A DNA stretch of 64,000 bases, taken from Alphaproteobacteria bacterium. GTDB lineage: Bacteria > Pseudomonadota > Alphaproteobacteria > Caulobacterales > Parvularculaceae. Below the pieces are notes generated by a model, which did no database searches, was not told the origin of the DNA, and worked only from the letters and a program-made list of their open reading frames with translations. Position numbers and translations under genes: made by a program. Where the stretch lies: NCBI GenBank assembly GCA_030433215.1, contig JAUIMC010000001.1, forward strand, positions 434,001 to 498,000, read 5' to 3'. This document shows positions 44,081-53,751 of the stretch, piece by piece. Positions within the stretch are counted from its first letter, which is position 1. Each line of letters begins with the position of its first letter.

Positions 44081-44887
44081 ATGAGCGCAACGGAAACCGT
44101 AGGCGTCGTCGTTGAAGACGGCGGCGACACTTCACACTCATATATGGAATGGGGCGCGGTCTTCGCCGGCGCGTTCGTCGCTTCGGCGGTCTCGCTCATT
44201 CTGTTCACTTTCGGCGGCGGCGTGGGGCTTTCCATTTCGTCTCCCTTTCCGGGCGACGGCGCGTCTCCGGAAACCCTGAGTTACATCACCATGGCCTGGG
44301 TGCTTGTGGTCATGATCTTCAGTTTCATCGCCGGCGGCTATCTGGCGGGCCGGCTGCGCCGTCCTGCGTTGAACGCAACCGAGGACGCGGTGGAGTTTCG
44401 CGACGGCGCCCACGGTCTCGTGGTGTGGGCGACGGGCATGTTGATCGGCGCGGCGCTCTCCGCGCATATCGCAACCGCCGCGGCGACGGCGACCGCTGAG
44501 ACGGTTTCGTCCGGTCTCTACAATGCCGGCGTTGTGTTGCGCGGCGGCGAGGACATCGAGGCGGCGGACCGCGAAACCCTCGGGTCGATCCTGGCGAACA
44601 CCAACGCCGACGGGGAGCTGTCGAGCGGCGACCGCGATCTGGCGGTGGAGATGATCGCCGACAACACCGAGCTTACCGAAAACGAAGCGCGCACGCGCCT
44701 CGAAAGCTGGGAAGAAACGAGCCGCGAGACGGCCGACCGGGCCCGCAAGGTGGGTGCGATCAGCGCGTTCCTTCTGGGCGCGAGTGCGCTTGTGGCCGCG
44801 GCGGCCGCCTATTTCGCGGCCGGGATCGGCGGGCGTCACCGCGACGCCAACTCGCCCTTCCCCTGGACGCGGGCCCGCGCGAAGTGA
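44081..44887 (+). CDS. Polytopic membrane protein, unknown function
   Basis: A 268-residue protein from ATG 44081. Two N-terminal helices (about 24-45 and 63-90), a third near 108-127 and a fourth near 222-245 surround a long acidic loop (about 145-215, GEDIEAADRETLGSIL... and ENEARTRLESWEE). GGGVGLS and GYLAGRL are helix-packing motifs. It is coupled to the upstream 23-residue peptide. I do not recognise a characterised family. Confidence 0.75.
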   Translation: MSATETVGVVVEDGGDTSHSYMEWGAVFAGAFVASAVSLILFTFGGGVGLSISSPFPGDGASPETLSYITMAWVLVVMIFSFIAGGYLAGRLRRPALNATEDAVEFRDGAHGLVVWATGMLIGAALSAHIATAAATATAETVSSGLYNAGVVLRGGEDIEAADRETLGSILANTNADGELSSGDRDLAVEMIADNTELTENEARTRLESWEETSRETADRARKVGAISAFLLGASALVAAAAAYFAAGIGGRHRDANSPFPWTRARAK

Positions 44888-44923
44888 TAAGTTAAATAAT
44901 CAGTAGACTGATTATCTGGATTG

Positions 44924-44956
44924 CAGGGCGGCCTCAACGAGGCTGCCCTGTTTTTT
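44924..44956 (+). terminator. Rho-independent terminator
   Basis: Stem CAGGGCGGCCT / AGGCTGCCCTG (one G-U pair) followed by TTTTTT, between the convergent membrane-protein gene and the TIGR02302-type gene. A second hairpin, ATAATCAG / CTGATTAT, lies just upstream. Confidence 0.8.
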
Positions 44957-47402
44957 AAAACCGCTCCAGCAGTCTTTCGAGATAATCGACTTCGTCGTCC
45001 TCGCGGCCCGGCTCGCCGAGGCGCCGGCGCAATTCCTCGATGACGGCGCGGGTGCGGCCCGCATCGCCTTCGCCGGGGACTTCGACGCCGTCGCCGGGGG
45101 CTTCGCCGGCGGGACGGCCCAAGGGGTCGAAGCCGCGATTGCGGCGCCCTTCCTGGCCTTCGCCTTGTCCTTGCGCCTGGCGCATCTGTTCGCGGGCGAG
45201 ACTTTCCGCCCCGTCGCGCAGGTTTTCGATGGCGCGCTCCATGGCGTCATTGGCGGCGGCGAAATCGTCGCCGGCGAGCGCGCCTTCGGCTTCGCGCATG
45301 GCGCTGCGCGCGCGGCCTAGAGACCGTTCCGCCTCGCCGTCGGGGTCGGCGCCCGGATCGCCTTCGAGCGCATCCATGAGATCGTCGAGATCGCCGCCAA
45401 GCTCGCCCTGGCGCGAAGCGAGGCCGTCGCCATTTAGCTCGCCGTCGCGGCGCTGTTCGAAGGTTTCGTCGGAAAGCTCGCGCTGGCGCCCGATGAGATC
45501 GCCCGCCTGTCCGGCCGCGCCGCCGCCCTGCTGGCCGCGCCCCTGACCCTGTCCCTGACCGCTTTGGCCCTGGCCGCCCTGCGACAGGCGCAGATTGTCG
45601 AGCATGTTTTCAAGGTCCGAGAGCATCTGTCGCGCGGCGTTGTTGGCGCCCTGTTGGGAAAGATCGCGAATGGCGTCGAGCATCTGATCGAGGTCGGATT
45701 GCTCGAGCTGCTGGGCGTTTTGCGGCGCCTCGCCCTCCATGGGCTGGCCCGACTGGGCGAGCGCCGTCAGATAATCGTTCATGGCCTGGCGCAGCTCTTC
45801 GACGAGGCGTTCGATTTCCTCGTCGCTGGCGCCGCGCTCGAGCGCCTGGCGCAGGGCTTCGCGCGCGGCTTCGAGCCGCTGGCGGGCGAGCTCCAGCGCT
45901 TCGTCTTCAAGCTGAAGCGCTAGCGGCCAGAACTTTTCGACCGCGTCGTCATAGCTGTCGCCATTGCGGCGCATCACCCGCCAGAAGGCGGCGCGCAGGA
46001 GAAGATAATTGGTGGGGGTCTCCGCGTAGAAAATATCGGGCGCCAGCGTGACGGCGTCGAAAGAGCGCGCGGCCCGGCGCCAGTTGTCGGACGCGACGGC
46101 CAGCGTCTGGCGCTGTTCGATGACGGCCTTGGCGACGGGGTTGTAGAACATCCGTGTAGGGAGGGTCAGCGAGGCTTCGCCAGTGTCGCCTTCCTGGCCG
46201 GCGCCGTCGCGCACCACGACTTTCGCCAGCACGGTCAGCCCCGCCCAGGGGTCGGCCTGAAGATCGAGGGTCTGCGCGCGCTCGCCCTGACGGCCGGCGA
46301 CGCCCTCGAGAGGAATAGTGCGGGTTTCTCCCAGCGCGTCTTCGTCGAGGGGCGGCGCGTCGAGGGGCCGCGTCTGCGCCGGGTCGAGCCGCATCACGAG
46401 GCGCGCATCGGTGACGCCGTAATCGTCTTCGAGGGCGATGGCGAAATCGACCCGCGCATCATCGGTGCGCGCCGGGGCTTCGATGAAGGCGACCATGGGC
46501 GCGTCGTCGCCGATGACGCCGATGGGCCAGCGGCCTTCGCGCCCGCCGAGAATGAGGCGCAGGACGCCGCTTTCGCCGATGGCGATTTCGGCGCGGCCGG
46601 CCTTGTCCTCGCGGTCGAACCGGCCGCGATAGGTGTCGTCCGGCGTCTGATAGAGGAGCTTCGCGCGCCCGCCGCCATTGACCTGCGCCACCAGCTGCGA
46701 GCCTTCCGGCGCGTCGACCTGCGCCGCCTCGCCGGGCAAGGCTTCGCCGGCGCGCAACAGATAGATTGGCGCGCGGCCGGAATAGGCGGGCGGCTCTATC
46801 CATAAGTCCGCGACGAGTTTCCCGGCGCCGCCATGGGCGCCCGGATCGAGACCTGAGGCGAGGCGTTGCAGCGAGTCCTTGCCGCCCGCGATAAAGGCGA
46901 TGGCGAGGAGGCCGAGCGCGATAAAGCGCCAGCCCCAGGGGTCGCGCGCGGTCGCGGTCTCGCGCACGCGTTTGAGCCGCGCGGCGCGGGCGCGTTCGGC
47001 GCTCGCTTTCTGGTGCGCGCGCCACAGGGCCGAGGCGTTCTCGTCCGCCTCGAAGGGCGTGTCGTCGAGCGCCTGCAAGGCGGCATGAAGAACGCCGCCG
47101 TCTTCTTCGAGACGCGCCTGCGCTTCGCGGCGCGAGGGAAGCTCGACGCCGCGCAGATCGCGGAACAGGAGGACTGCGAACCCCGCGCCGCCGAGCGTCA
47201 GGGCCAGCCAGTGCGCCCAGGGCGGCGTCAGCGCCCAGAGATTGAAAAGGCTGACAAAGACATAGGCCGCCGGGATCGCCAGCGCCGGCAGGATCGCGGG
47301 CCAGAGCCGTTCCCAAAAAAGGACAAGCCGGGCGGCGAAAATCGCGGCGGCGCCGGGAACGCCCTTCCGCTTTGTTCTCGCCTGTGTCACGTCAGTGGTC
47401 AT
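44955..47402 (-). CDS. TIGR02302/DUF4175 family protein
   Basis: An 815-residue protein from ATG 47402. Two N-terminal helices (about 35-55 and 60-80), a third near 160-178, a beta-rich extracytoplasmic part (LWIEPPAYSGRAPIYLL), and from about 500 a long helical, Gln/Glu/Gly-rich region including a GQGQ-rich low-complexity stretch (about 640-665). This layout matches the alphaproteobacterial TIGR02302 family, whose role is unknown. It lies upstream of lysA in many relatives; here DUF5658-like and repeat DNA separate them. Confidence 0.88.
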   Translation of the reverse strand: MTTDVTQARTKRKGVPGAAAIFAARLVLFWERLWPAILPALAIPAAYVFVSLFNLWALTPPWAHWLALTLGGAGFAVLLFRDLRGVELPSRREAQARLEEDGGVLHAALQALDDTPFEADENASALWRAHQKASAERARAARLKRVRETATARDPWGWRFIALGLLAIAFIAGGKDSLQRLASGLDPGAHGGAGKLVADLWIEPPAYSGRAPIYLLRAGEALPGEAAQVDAPEGSQLVAQVNGGGRAKLLYQTPDDTYRGRFDREDKAGRAEIAIGESGVLRLILGGREGRWPIGVIGDDAPMVAFIEAPARTDDARVDFAIALEDDYGVTDARLVMRLDPAQTRPLDAPPLDEDALGETRTIPLEGVAGRQGERAQTLDLQADPWAGLTVLAKVVVRDGAGQEGDTGEASLTLPTRMFYNPVAKAVIEQRQTLAVASDNWRRAARSFDAVTLAPDIFYAETPTNYLLLRAAFWRVMRRNGDSYDDAVEKFWPLALQLEDEALELARQRLEAAREALRQALERGASDEEIERLVEELRQAMNDYLTALAQSGQPMEGEAPQNAQQLEQSDLDQMLDAIRDLSQQGANNAARQMLSDLENMLDNLRLSQGGQGQSGQGQGQGRGQQGGGAAGQAGDLIGRQRELSDETFEQRRDGELNGDGLASRQGELGGDLDDLMDALEGDPGADPDGEAERSLGRARSAMREAEGALAGDDFAAANDAMERAIENLRDGAESLAREQMRQAQGQGEGQEGRRNRGFDPLGRPAGEAPGDGVEVPGEGDAGRTRAVIEELRRRLGEPGREDDEVDYLERLLERF

Positions 47403-47514
47403 CTTCTTGCACTTTACCCGCCGGGACGGCATCCGTCGACGCCGTTCGGCCTTACGCTTCCTTCAGTCTGGCGTGTCGCAGGCGAAAACTGGTTAACGAA
47501 TAGGAGATCAGGTT

Positions 47515-47889
47515 TTGGTTTTTTCGCTCGCTTCGTCGAAACGCCGCCAGCAGCTCGGCGAGGAAGCGCGCCAGTCGCGGGCCTCGGCCATCCGCCGGGC
47601 CGTCGCCTGGGGCTTCGTCATCTTTTACAACATGGTCGGCGCGGCGGACATCGTCTCCACCGTGATTGCGCTCGACAGCGGCGCCGGGGTCGAGGCCAAT
47701 CCGATCCTCAACGCCATCATGACCCATGCGGGCGACGGCTGGATTCTCGCCAAGCTCGCCTTGCAGGGGCTGATCAGTTTCATGGTGCTGTGGTTTCCGC
47801 ACTGGATCGTCATCAGCTTTTTCGCGGCGGCGACGGCGGGCAACGCGTGGATCGTCTACAACAATTTCCAGATCGCCGGGATTTTCTAG
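47515..47889 (+). CDS. DUF5658-like small membrane protein
   Basis: A 124-residue protein from a TTG start at 47515 with AGGAG 8 nt upstream. Three hydrophobic segments (about 34-54, 78-95 and 98-115) include VGAADIVSTVIAL, GVEANPILNAIM and GWILAKLALQG, the pattern of DUF5658 proteins. Function unknown. It is divergent from the TIGR02302 gene and probably a late arrival in the conserved lysA neighbourhood. Confidence 0.75.
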   Translation: MVFSLASSKRRQQLGEEARQSRASAIRRAVAWGFVIFYNMVGAADIVSTVIALDSGAGVEANPILNAIMTHAGDGWILAKLALQGLISFMVLWFPHWIVISFFAAATAGNAWIVYNNFQIAGIF

Positions 47890-47906
47890 CGCCGGCGCCG
47901 CCGCGC

Positions 47907-48010
47907 CCGTGAAACAATTTGCGTCATTCTTTTTTCTCGATGTCTTTAAACGGCGTCTTTCAAGGCTTTCAGCGGAGTTTGGCGCCATTTGCGTCAAATG
48001 TTTCACGGGG
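47907..48010 (+). repeat. Dispersed ~105-bp inverted-repeat element, copy 2
   Basis: Begins CCGTGAAACAATTTGCG and ends CAAATGTTTCACGGGG. Its reverse complement aligns with 15289-15393 over the full length at roughly three-quarters identity, best at AAATGGCGCCAAACT and at both ends. Opposite orientation to copy 1. Again it lies just beyond a gene's 3' end. Confidence 0.7.
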
Positions 48011-48050
48011 GAACGCGTTTCGTTTTGCGCCGGCCCGGCCGTCTGCGACT

Positions 48051-48128
48051 CCCCACGCTTTACGCGTGGGGTCCAGTTCGCGTCAGCGAGGCGGGCGCAG
48101 AGAATGGACGCCACGCTTAAAGCGTGGC
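48051..48128. repeat. Double-hairpin REP-like element
   Basis: Hairpin 1 is CCCCACGC-TTTAC-GCGTGGGG (48051-48071); hairpin 2 is GCCACGCT-TAA-AGCGTGGC (48110-48128). Inner ends GGTCCA and TGGAC are inverted, giving the same two-hairpin layout as 15123-15195 but with different stems. Confidence 0.65.
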
Positions 48129-48221
48129 GAGGCGCAGGAGGAGAGCTTGGTCTTTCCATCGTAAGTTTTGCGAACACGGGGGCCGGACCTTCACGGGGGG
48201 CGCATGCATCATACCCCAGCC

Positions 48222-48253
48222 GGAAAGGGCGTGGATGCTTATCCACGCCTTTC
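48222..48253 (-). terminator. Hairpin downstream of lysA
   Basis: AAAGGGCGTGGAT / ATCCACGCCTTT with loop GCTT and one bulged G, about 60 bp beyond the lysA stop. T-content after it is modest. Confidence 0.5.
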
Positions 48254-48311
48254 ATTTCCGTGCTATCATGAACGGCGCCCGCCTGTTTCGCGGCGCAGTC
48301 TCAGAAAAAAC

Positions 48312-49574
48312 CTAGCGAAGCCAGTCGGGCGTGGCTTCCAGCGCCAGCATTTCGTCGAATGTCGGGCGGCGGCGGATGACCGCGTGTTTGCCGCCATTGA
48401 CCATGACTTCCGGCACGAGGGGCCGTGTATTGTACTGGTTGGCCTGCACCGCGCCATAGGCGCCCGCCGACATCACCGCCGCATAATCGCCAGCGCTGAA
48501 TTGGGGCAGCGTGCGCTGCTTGGCGAGGAAGTCGCTCGACTCGCAGACCGGGCCGACGACGTCATAGACGATTTCCGGCGCGATCTCTTTCGCCAGCACC
48601 GGCTGGATGTCGTGATGCGCGTCATAGAGCGCCGGGCGGATGAGATCGTTCATCGCCGCATCGACAATAAGAAATGTGCGCGCCTCGCCTTCCTTCACGT
48701 AAAGAACCTGCGTCACCAGAATGCCTGCGTTCCCGGCGATCATGCGTCCCGGTTCGAAGATGAGACGCACGCCAAGCGGCGCGGTCAGTTTCTTGATAAG
48801 CCCCGCATAGTCGTCCGGATGCGGCGGCGGCGCAGCATTGCCGTAGGGAATGCCGAGCCCGCCGCCCACATCGAGGCGTTCGATCGTGCAGCCGTCGGCG
48901 CGCAGGTCAGCGATCAGCCCGGCGGCTTTCGTGAACGCGGCCTCGAAGGGCGCGAGATCGGAAATCTGCGAGCCGATATGGAAATCGACGCCGACCACCT
49001 CAATCCCGGCGAGGTCGCGGGCATGGGCGTAAAGCGCGCGCGCCTCGGTCCAGGCGACGCCGAACTTGTCTTCCTTGCGGCCCGTGGAAATCTTGTCATG
49101 GCCGCCGGCGGCGACGTCCGGATTGACGCGCAGCGCCACCGGCGCGCGTTTGCCGAGCGCCAGGGCGACGCCGTTCAGCGCCTCGAGCTCGGGCGCGGAT
49201 TCCACATTGAACTGATAGATGCCGGCGTCGAGCGCGGCCTTCATTTCCTCGCCGGTCTTGCCGACGCCGGAGAAAACGATGTTTTCCGGCGCGATCCCGG
49301 CCTTCATGGCGCGCATCAGCTCGCCCGCGGAGACCACGTCGGCGCCGGCGCCTTCGCTCGCCAGGACTTTCAGGACCGCGAGATTGGAGTTCGCCTTGAC
49401 CGAATAGGCGACCAGCGGGTCGGCGTCGGCGAAAGCGTTCGCGAAGACGCGCACATGGCGGCGCAATGTCGCTTCGGAATAGACGTAAAACGGCGTGCCG
49501 ATCTCGCCGGCGAGCGCCGCGACATCCACATCCTCCGCATAAAGACGGCCGCTGCGATATTCGAAATGGTGCAC
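48312..49574 (-). CDS. lysA: Diaminopimelate decarboxylase
   Basis: A 420-residue PLP enzyme making lysine from meso-diaminopimelate. The PLP Lys is at about residue 60 (AYSVKANSN); FHIGSQISD, DVGGGLGIPY and FEPGRMIAGNAG are the PLP-phosphate and substrate blocks, and GPVCESSD carries the partner-subunit Cys. It starts 5 bp after lptM in the argH-lptM-lysA run. Confidence 0.97.
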   Translation of the reverse strand: MHHFEYRSGRLYAEDVDVAALAGEIGTPFYVYSEATLRRHVRVFANAFADADPLVAYSVKANSNLAVLKVLASEGAGADVVSAGELMRAMKAGIAPENIVFSGVGKTGEEMKAALDAGIYQFNVESAPELEALNGVALALGKRAPVALRVNPDVAAGGHDKISTGRKEDKFGVAWTEARALYAHARDLAGIEVVGVDFHIGSQISDLAPFEAAFTKAAGLIADLRADGCTIERLDVGGGLGIPYGNAAPPPHPDDYAGLIKKLTAPLGVRLIFEPGRMIAGNAGILVTQVLYVKEGEARTFLIVDAAMNDLIRPALYDAHHDIQPVLAKEIAPEIVYDVVGPVCESSDFLAKQRTLPQFSAGDYAAVMSAGAYGAVQANQYNTRPLVPEVMVNGGKHAVIRRRPTFDEMLALEATPDWLR

Positions 49575-49579
49575 GGAGT

Positions 49580-49693
49580 TTACCGCCCGATCAGAGATTG
49601 TTCTTCGGGCTCGTCCGGCGCGCGCAGGGGCGCTTTCTTGCCGCAGGCCGAAACAGCAAAGGAGAGGGCGAGAATGAGAAACAGCGCGCGCAT
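49580..49693 (-). CDS. lptM: LptM-type small lipoprotein
   Basis: A 37-residue lipoprotein from ATG 49693: signal MRALFLILALSFAVSAC, lipobox VSAC, then GKKAPLRAPDE. The Cys-Gly-(K)-K-(A/G)-P-L start and its place between argH and lysA are diagnostic of YifL/LptM, which helps LptD mature in the outer membrane. It lies 4 bp after argH. Confidence 0.88.
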   Translation of the reverse strand: MRALFLILALSFAVSACGKKAPLRAPDEPEEQSLIGR

Positions 49694-49697
49694 GAGG

Positions 49698-51104
49698 TCA
49701 GTCCTTCTTGAGGGCGGCGAGCCAGCGTTGGGCCTGGTCCCTAACATTGTCCGGCGCGGTCCCGCCATAGGCTTTACGCGAGGCGGCGGAGGCCTCGACG
49801 GACAAGACGGTGAACACGTCGTCGGTGATTTTCGGCTCGACGCTCTGCATGTCGGCGAGCGTCAGCTCGTCGAGGCGTTTGCCGGCCTTTTCGGCGAGCG
49901 CCACGACCCGGCCCGTGACGTGATGGGCCTCGCGGAAGGGCAGCCCAAGTTCGCGCACCAGCCAGTCGGCGAGGTCGGTGGCGGTGGAATAGCCCCGCGC
50001 GGCGGCTTCGCGCATGGCCTCGCGGTTGGGCTGTAAATCGCCCGCCATGCCGGTCATGGCGGAAAGCGCGAGCGCCAGCGCTTCGACGGATTCGAAGGTC
50101 GCGGCTTTGTCTTCCTGAAGGTCTTTCGCATAAGCCAGCGGCAGCGCCTTCATGACGGTGAGGAGCGAGTTCAATGAACCGTTGATGCGCCCCGTTTTGG
50201 CGCGCACCAGTTCCGCCGCATCGGGGTTGCGCTTTTGCGGCATGATCGACGAGCCGGTCGAGAACGCGTCGGAAAGTTTCGCGAAGCCGAATTGCGGCGA
50301 GGTCCAGAGCACAATCTCTTCGGCGAGGCGCGACAGATGCACGGCGCAGATCGCCGCCGCCGACAACAGCTCCAGCGCGAAGTCGCGCGAGGACACCCCG
50401 TCGAGAGAATTGGCGCAAGGGCGGTCGAAGCCGAGCGCGTCCGCCGTTTTCTCGCGGTTGATGGGGAAGGGCGTCCCGGCGAGCGCCGCCGAGCCCAAGG
50501 GGCTCTCGTTCATGCGCTCGCGCGCATCCATGAAGCGCCCGGCGTCGCGCGAGAACATCTCCACATAGGCGAGGAGGTGATGGCCGAAGGTCACGGGCTG
50601 CGCGGTCTGGAGATGGGTGAAGCCCGGCATGATCGCGTCGGCGTTTTCCAGCGCCTTTTCGGAAAGCGCCGCCATCAGGTCGCCGAGGCCGGAGGCCGCG
50701 TCCTCGCAGGCGCTGCGGCACCAGAGCCGGAAATCAGTCGCCACCTGGTCGTTGCGCGAACGCGCCGTATGCAGCCGCCCGGCGGGCTCGCCGATCATTT
50801 CCTTGAGGCGCGCCTCGATATTCATGTGGATGTCTTCAAGCGCCTTGGAAAACTTGAAGTTCCCGCCCTCGATCTCGGCGGCGACCTGGTCGAGGCCCTT
50901 CAAAATTGCGTCAGCGTCGGCGCGGGAGATGATCCCGGCCTCGGCGAGCATGGCGGCATGGGCCTTGGAGCCCCAGATATCCTCGCGCCAGAGCCGCCGG
51001 TCGATATCGATGGAGGCGTTGATCGCCTCCATGATTTCGGCGGGCCCTTGCGAAAATCTGCCGCCCCACATTTGGTTTTCGGCTGGTTCGGTTTTATCTG
51101 ACAT
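49698..51104 (-). CDS. argH: Argininosuccinate lyase
   Basis: A 468-residue enzyme of the fumarase/aspartase superfamily, the last step of arginine synthesis. [10 protein letters not shown] opens the protein, [10 protein letters not shown] and [11 protein letters not shown] hold substrate and catalytic residues, and the signature [12 protein letters not shown] carries the catalytic Ser loop. Length is normal. Divergent from tlpA across 32 bp. Confidence 0.97.
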   Translation of the reverse strand: MSDKTEPAENQMWGGRFSQGPAEIMEAINASIDIDRRLWREDIWGSKAHAAMLAEAGIISRADADAILKGLDQVAAEIEGGNFKFSKALEDIHMNIEARLKEMIGEPAGRLHTARSRNDQVATDFRLWCRSACEDAASGLGDLMAALSEKALENADAIMPGFTHLQTAQPVTFGHHLLAYVEMFSRDAGRFMDARERMNESPLGSAALAGTPFPINREKTADALGFDRPCANSLDGVSSRDFALELLSAAAICAVHLSRLAEEIVLWTSPQFGFAKLSDAFSTGSSIMPQKRNPDAAELVRAKTGRINGSLNSLLTVMKALPLAYAKDLQEDKAATFESVEALALALSAMTGMAGDLQPNREAMREAAARGYSTATDLADWLVRELGLPFREAHHVTGRVVALAEKAGKRLDELTLADMQSVEPKITDDVFTVLSVEASAASRKAYGGTAPDNVRDQAQRWLAALKKD

Positions 51105-51136
51105 CAGGCAAGCAATTCGGTTGGAGCGATCGTTTC

Positions 51137-51760
51137 GTGAATCTCATCAAGCAGCCGCGCTTTTGGCTCCTCGTCTGGGGAGCGGCCGGCGCGGCGTTCC
51201 TCCTCTACGTCATCATAAGCGCCAGCGTAAGCCCAAAGCCGGGCGCTGAGGGCGGCGAAAGGACCTATTCCGCCCTTGAACAGGACAAAGCGCTGCTGAC
51301 CGGCGAAATGGCCGACTTCGCCTACGCCTTTCCGCCCCGGGGCGCGCCGCAGATCGCCTTCTCCCATGAGGGCGAGGACGTGACCCTCGGCGATTTCCGG
51401 GGCAAGGCGGTGCTGGTGAATTTCTGGGCGACCTGGTGCGCGCCCTGCCTCAAGGAGCTGCCCTCCCTCGACGCGCTGGAGCGCGATCTCGGCGGGGAAA
51501 TCTTCGAGGTGGTGGCCATCGCCGCCGACCCGCAAGGGCCCGAGGTCGCACAGCAATTCCTCGACCGCCTCGAAATCGAGCATCTGGCGCTCTATGCGGA
51601 CCCCAATCTGCGCTTCACCTCGGCCATCGGCGGGGCGAATGTGCTGCCCGTCAGCATTCTCTATGACGCCAACGGCCAGGAGGTCGGGCGGCTGGTGGGC
51701 GAGGCGGACTGGTCCTCGCCGGAAGCGCGGGCGCTGGTTTCCTCCGCGCTGCCGCGCTGA
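51137..51760 (+). CDS. tlpA: TlpA-like membrane-anchored thioredoxin
   Basis: A 207-residue protein from GTG 51137 with GGAG upstream. One N-terminal helix (about 9-28) anchors a periplasmic thioredoxin domain: [23 protein letters not shown] (Cys101/Cys104) and [10 protein letters not shown] with the cis-Pro. TlpA proteins reduce Cys pairs during cytochrome oxidase assembly. Divergent from argH, as in many Alphaproteobacteria. Confidence 0.92.
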   Translation: MNLIKQPRFWLLVWGAAGAAFLLYVIISASVSPKPGAEGGERTYSALEQDKALLTGEMADFAYAFPPRGAPQIAFSHEGEDVTLGDFRGKAVLVNFWATWCAPCLKELPSLDALERDLGGEIFEVVAIAADPQGPEVAQQFLDRLEIEHLALYADPNLRFTSAIGGANVLPVSILYDANGQEVGRLVGEADWSSPEARALVSSALPR

Positions 51761-51947
51761 GGGCGCGCTGACAGGGCGGCGAGCCGGCTCCTTTCACCGG
51801 ACAAAGGCCGCAAGTCAGCGCAACTTCAGCGCATTGGGCGCGCCCTAGGCTTGGCGGAGCAATCCCGATATACCACCCTCCAACTCATCACTCTTGCGGG
51901 GGCCGTTCAGGGAAGGGCGGATCGCAAGCAATCAGGGGAGCTATCTC

Positions 51948-53621
51948 ATGAAATTGTCGAATGTCCTGCTGGCGGGCGCCGCCGCGCTGGCGCTTGTCTC
52001 TTGCGGCAAAAAAGACGGCGCCGAAGGCCCGTCCTCCGAAACCAGCGCCGCCGCTGCGAAGGCCGACACGGGCTCGCCCCTCGACAAGCGCTTCACGCTG
52101 AAAGGCGCCGAGCCGACGGATATCGACGCGCTCCTGGCGCTGATGCCGGAGGATGCGCGCCCCACCTATGAGACCGCGACTTTCGACGACGCGCTGGGCG
52201 CGACGGTGGTGGAGAATCTGCGTTTCGCTGACGCCGATGACGGCGAGGGCGTCACCGTAGCGCGCGCCGAGTTCTACGGCGTCGACATGGAGGCCATCGA
52301 GCGGGTCAAGGCGGCGGAAGATGCGAGCGCGGACGCGCCTTTCGCGACGGTGTTCCAGAAAGTGCGTTTGCTCGACATCGCGTCCGAAGGGCTTGAGGAC
52401 GGCGCGGAAGCGGTCAATCTTTCGATCGGCGGCGTCGAGTTCGACAAGCTCGAGATCCGCGAGGGCGGCGTTGACGGCGACGGCGCCGGCAACGAGGCGG
52501 CGCGGTTCTTCAACGCGGTCAATCTCGCCGGCGTCTATTTTAAGGATCTCACCTTCGCGACCGAATCCGGGGAGGCGCCGACCATGGCCATGTCGGCGCC
52601 GGATCTGCGCTTTGTGGGTCTCGGCGGCGGCAAGCTCGGCGCGATCATCGCCAACGATCTCGAATATGACGTCTCGCAAAGCGAGGCGTCCCTCGCCGCC
52701 ATGCGCCAGGCCATGGGCCCGCAAGGGGCGATGTTCATGAACAGCCCCCTCGGCGCGCTTCTCGCGCCGGAACAGCAGCGCGTCAAAACCGAACAGCTCG
52801 AATGGCGCAATATCGACTTCGCGGGCCTTCTTTCCTGGGGGCTCAAAGGCGAAAGGCCGCCCGCCAGCGAGACCGATCTCATCGATCTCGGGACCATGAC
52901 GGCGACCAACATGGAGACCTTCGTCAATGGCAAGCGCGCGACGAGCGTCGCCGAAGCCAATATGACCGCCGGCGAGTTCACCTGGCTGGCGCCCTCCAAT
53001 ATCAGAGTCGATTCCAAAGGCGCCGTGTATGATTTCACCGCTTACGTTCCGGATACGGAGGAAGCGGCGCTGAAGGTCCTGAAAGATCACGGCCTCGACA
53101 ATGTCAAAGGCGACGGCGAGGCAAGCTGGGTCTGGAATTCAAAATCCGGCGCCGCCGATCTCAGCTACACGGCCACCATGCAGAAATTCGCGCATTTCGA
53201 TTTCGGGCTCGGCTTCGGCGATTTCAAACTCGCCGAGATCGCCGCCGCCATGGATGAAGGCGACGACGGCGCGATCTTCACGCAAGGCGCGTTCAGGAAT
53301 TTCTCCCTGAAGCTCGAGGATGAAAAGGCGCTCGATGCGGTCTTCGCGCTGGCGGCCCTGCAAATGGGCGGCACGGGCGACGATCTGCGCGCTTCCGTGC
53401 CGGCGATGATCCGGATTTCCGGCGCGCAGGCGGCCCAGATGAACGCCCGCATCAGCGATTACGTGAATGCGCTCGCTGATTTCGTCGCCGATGGCGGATC
53501 GCTGGAAATCGCCGCGACGCCGGCGGAGCCCGTGCCGTTTGCGACGTTGCAAGCGACCGGCGAGACCGCGCCGCAGACCATTCCCGACGTCATCGACCTT
53601 ACCGTGACGCACAAGGAATAA
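51948..53621 (+). CDS. Large lipoprotein, tandem paralogue 1, unknown family
   Basis: A 557-residue protein from ATG 51948 (AGGGGAG upstream). Signal peptide with lipobox LVSC (Cys about 19) then GKKDG. The mature protein is acidic and beta-rich with repeated phrases such as VFQKVRLLDIASEGLEDGAEAVNLSIGGV. Residues from about 285 to the end match the next gene: ETDLIDLGTMTATNMETF, AGEFTWLAPSN, AAMIRISGAQAAQMNARI and GETAPQTIPDVIDLTVTH. Possibly an envelope-binding protein; no known family recognised. Confidence 0.7.
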   Translation: MKLSNVLLAGAAALALVSCGKKDGAEGPSSETSAAAAKADTGSPLDKRFTLKGAEPTDIDALLALMPEDARPTYETATFDDALGATVVENLRFADADDGEGVTVARAEFYGVDMEAIERVKAAEDASADAPFATVFQKVRLLDIASEGLEDGAEAVNLSIGGVEFDKLEIREGGVDGDGAGNEAARFFNAVNLAGVYFKDLTFATESGEAPTMAMSAPDLRFVGLGGGKLGAIIANDLEYDVSQSEASLAAMRQAMGPQGAMFMNSPLGALLAPEQQRVKTEQLEWRNIDFAGLLSWGLKGERPPASETDLIDLGTMTATNMETFVNGKRATSVAEANMTAGEFTWLAPSNIRVDSKGAVYDFTAYVPDTEEAALKVLKDHGLDNVKGDGEASWVWNSKSGAADLSYTATMQKFAHFDFGLGFGDFKLAEIAAAMDEGDDGAIFTQGAFRNFSLKLEDEKALDAVFALAALQMGGTGDDLRASVPAMIRISGAQAAQMNARISDYVNALADFVADGGSLEIAATPAEPVPFATLQATGETAPQTIPDVIDLTVTHKE

Positions 53622-53751
53622 ACCGCTGCGGTTTTTGCGTCCGGCGGCGGACGGTGAAAACCGGGACCGCCGGGCGGTTCTATTTGGCCGCCCGATGATC
53701 TAGGCTCTCCTTTCGGGCGCGCGACTGCGCCTGTCGGGGAAGGGGGAGCCC

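Larger units (their letters stand above)
47890..48311. other. Repeat-rich convergent intergenic region
   Basis: 422 bp between the DUF5658-like gene and lysA. It holds copy 2 of the ~105-bp element (47907-48010), a double-hairpin repeat (48051-48128) and a hairpin near 48222-48253. No gene is supported; plus-strand frames through it are repeat DNA. Confidence 0.7.

Noticed and set aside
48168-50036. 622-codon plus-strand frame
   Set aside because: Runs through repeat DNA and antisense to lysA and argH; high-GC artefact.
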